Assembly: GCA_021773355.1 (NCBI GenBank)
Contig: JAJFKE010000023.1
Span: forward strand, 1 to 64,000
Direction: 5' to 3'
Source: Gammaproteobacteria bacterium
GTDB lineage: Bacteria > Pseudomonadota > Gammaproteobacteria > Pseudomonadales > Pseudohongiellaceae
Length of the DNA: 64,000 nucleotides
The notes under the pieces were generated by a model. The model was not told where the DNA came from and did no database searches. It saw nothing but the letters and a program-made list of their open reading frames with translations. The position numbers and the translations under genes were made by a program. Each line of letters opens with the position of its first letter. Position 1 is the first letter of the stretch. This document shows, piece by piece, positions 62,601 through 64,000 of this stretch.

Positions 62601-62720
62601 TATCCATCCTAAGTTGCAGCGAACTAAACAACGACATTCTTATCCAGCAAAAGCTACAGCGATATATCCAACACCTTGCTTATCCATCTGAAGCTGGAAT
62701 ATAAGTCAGTTAACGGTGGT
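62601..62720. repeat. Three imperfect tandem repeats of 40-bp period
   Basis: TATCCA-C--AAG-T-CAGCGA begins at 62601, 62641 and 62681. Units 1 and 2 agree at roughly 26 of 40 positions including the whole TATCCA and CAGCGA blocks; unit 3 keeps TATCCATC and AAGCTG only. It lies between the PepSY gene and the next M1 gene. Not palindromic, so not CRISPR-like. Possible regulator array or degraded duplication. Confidence 0.45.
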
Positions 62721-62793
62721 TCTAAACCCGATCTAAGTACTCTAAACTCCACATACGACGCTGGTGCTATGTTGGCAAACCAAGGATGAGCCC

Positions 62794-64000
62794 ATGAAAT
62801 CTTCTCCTCTCATATTCAGATTGCTCGCTCTTTTTACAAGCCTCACTCTGCTCACTAGCTGTGGGCCCAGCACTATTCCTATTGAGCAAGGAATCCCTTG
62901 GGAACTGGCCGAGCACCGTAGCCGAACAATATCCAACTTGCGTTACCATTTCACCTTAACTATTCCCGAATTCAGAACTGAGACAATAACGGCAAAATCC
63001 CGCATAAGTCTTGACTGGAATGATCCGAGCAATCAGGCACTGATATTGGATTTTCTACTGCCTGAACAGAGAGTGCATTCCCTGTCAGTTAATAAACGTG
63101 AAACTGATTGGCAGGCATTGAATGATCACATCCTTATACCAGCTTATTTACTACAACAAGGTGCTAATGAGATCGAACTAAACTTTGATGCAGGCGATGA
63201 GGCGTTTAATCGTCGTGATGATTTTATGTATGCCCTATTTGTACCGGACCGGGCACACTTCTCCCTACCCTTGTTTGATCAACCCAACTTAAAAGCCAGG
63301 GTCACTTGGGAAGTCTCGGCTCCGGAAACCTGGAAGGTTATAGCCAACGGTCCAGAGTCCATAGTCACTAATGGGAATGGACGCAGTAATTATACTTTTC
63401 TGGAAACAGAGCCCTTGCCCAGTTATTTATTTGCCGTGGCGGCCGGAATTTTCGAAAAAGAAACCGCCACGGTGAATGGTCGCGAGTTCAATATGTATCA
63501 TCGCGAAACCGATGCCGACAAGGTTGTGAGAAATCGAGACGAAATATTCCGTCTGCATGCTGCAGCTTTAGCATGGCTAGAAGACTACACACGAATCGAC
63601 TATCCTTTTCAAAAATTCGACTTCCTATTGATTCCCTCATTTCAATACGGCGGCATGGAACACCCCGGCGGCATTCTCTATCGTCAGGCAAGCATATTCC
63701 TGGACGAGACAGCGACGCAAAATCAAATGCTGGGTCGCGCTTCCTTAATTGCACATGAAACCGCGCATATGTGGTTCGGTGATTTGGTCACCATGAACTG
63801 GTTCGATGATGTCTGGACCAAGGAAGTGTTTGCCAATTTTATGGCAGCGAAGATCGTGAACCCTTCCTTCCCTGAAGTTGATCACGAGCTGCGCTTCCTA
63901 ACAGCGCACCACCCAAGCGCCTATTCGGTTGATCGTACCGCCGGAGCCAATCAAATCAGGCAACCACTAGAAAATCTGCTATTCGCTGGCACGCTGTATG
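62794..64000 (+). CDS. Lipoprotein M1-family metallopeptidase, 5' part (cut by window end)
   Basis: 402 codons are visible. AAGGA lies 7 bases before the ATG at 62794. The signal peptide ends in LLTSC, a lipobox with C at about position 24. The N-terminal beta-domain (about 35-190) leads to the catalytic domain: substrate loop YGGMEHPGG (a GxMEN variant with His), H321-E-T-A-H325 and E344 in TKEVFANF, an exact HEXXH-18-E. The active site is complete, in contrast to the truncated M1 gene at 5802. It runs off the right edge. It would act on peptides at the outer membrane or in the periplasm. Confidence 0.85.
   Translation, partial: MKSSPLIFRLLALFTSLTLLTSCGPSTIPIEQGIPWELAEHRSRTISNLRYHFTLTIPEFRTETITAKSRISLDWNDPSNQALILDFLLPEQRVHSLSVNKRETDWQALNDHILIPAYLLQQGANEIELNFDAGDEAFNRRDDFMYALFVPDRAHFSLPLFDQPNLKARVTWEVSAPETWKVIANGPESIVTNGNGRSNYTFLETEPLPSYLFAVAAGIFEKETATVNGREFNMYHRETDADKVVRNRDEIFRLHAAALAWLEDYTRIDYPFQKFDFLLIPSFQYGGMEHPGGILYRQASIFLDETATQNQMLGRASLIAHETAHMWFGDLVTMNWFDDVWTKEVFANFMAAKIVNPSFPEVDHELRFLTAHHPSAYSVDRTAGANQIRQPLENLLFAGTLY

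Noticed and set aside
62601..62720. CRISPR array
   Set aside because: The repeats are imperfect, directly abutting with a 40-bp period, without conserved repeat/unique spacer alternation and without cas genes in the window.
1..64000. tRNA, rRNA, riboswitch or phage genes
   Set aside because: None recognised by eye in the gaps; a covariance-model search would be needed to exclude small RNAs.

Overview
The window is a bacterial chromosome segment, most likely from an uncultured marine-type gammaproteobacterium. This is an inference from gene content (BlaI/M56 pair, ECF-FecR cascade, PepSY reductase with a Fur-like site, TsdA-type cytochrome, many secreted enzymes of unknown substrate). No rRNA, tRNA or ribosomal marker is present to fix the taxon. 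By eye, base composition is moderate (mid-to-high 40s %GC), with a visibly GC-richer stretch at about 9.0-12.4 kb. The region is accessory in character: about 45 mostly short transcription units, many with signal peptides or lipoboxes, separated by decayed genes and small palindromic repeats.

Layout. 0-4 kb: edge of an IS30-type element, a truncated gene remnant, a TPR/transglutaminase-like lipoprotein, a DUF5829-like protein, two 95-bp palindromic intergenic repeats and a Sel1 protein. 4-7.6 kb: a BlaI-type repressor, an M56 (BlaR1-like) protease carrying two LysM domains, an M1 aminopeptidase whose C-terminus runs into a REP-like sequence, and a NIPSNAP protein. 7.6-12.4 kb: two-domain VOC protein, exported fumarylacetoacetase-fold protein, Tat-exported FAD oxidoreductase. 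12.5-21.3 kb: hybrid histidine kinase, broken amidohydrolase, TSP3-repeat secreted protein, a 7TM-DISM histidine kinase converging on a NarL-type regulator. 21.5-24.5 kb: decayed methyltransferase, a gene and its internally deleted copy flanking an alpha/beta hydrolase. 24.8-27.9 kb: diheme TsdA-like cytochrome, SulP transporter and a DsrE-like Tat protein, a plausible sulfur module. 28-38 kb: membrane Fis-HTH regulator, lone KAS III, PHM-like heme/copper monooxygenase, membrane-anchored XRE regulator, NHL propeller (PAL-like), and an SMP-30/sterol desaturase/lipoprotein operon.

37.9-38.2 kb holds a 278-bp MITE-like element with perfect 14-bp terminal inverted repeats and an internal 19-bp perfect inverted repeat. 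38.3-46.5 kb: a 33-residue Lys-rich peptide, serine hydrolase, esterase, a LysR gene divergent from an orphan ATP-synthase c-subunit gene followed by a membrane cytochrome c, a GOB-like B3 metallo-hydrolase, and others. 46.5-53.6 kb: a compact six-gene operon (ECF sigma, 887-aa FecR protein, two ABC ATPases, two ABC-2 permeases). 54-64 kb: M19 dipeptidase, sulfatase, DUF6152 protein, small membrane proteins, RibD-type reductase, Fur-box PepSY reductase, and a second M1 metallopeptidase cut by the window end.

The best candidates for undescribed systems are the orphan c-subunit/membrane cytochrome pair under a LysR gene, the ECF-FecR-double ABC operon, the LysM-sensing M56/BlaI pair, and the TsdA-SulP-DsrE-like sulfur module.
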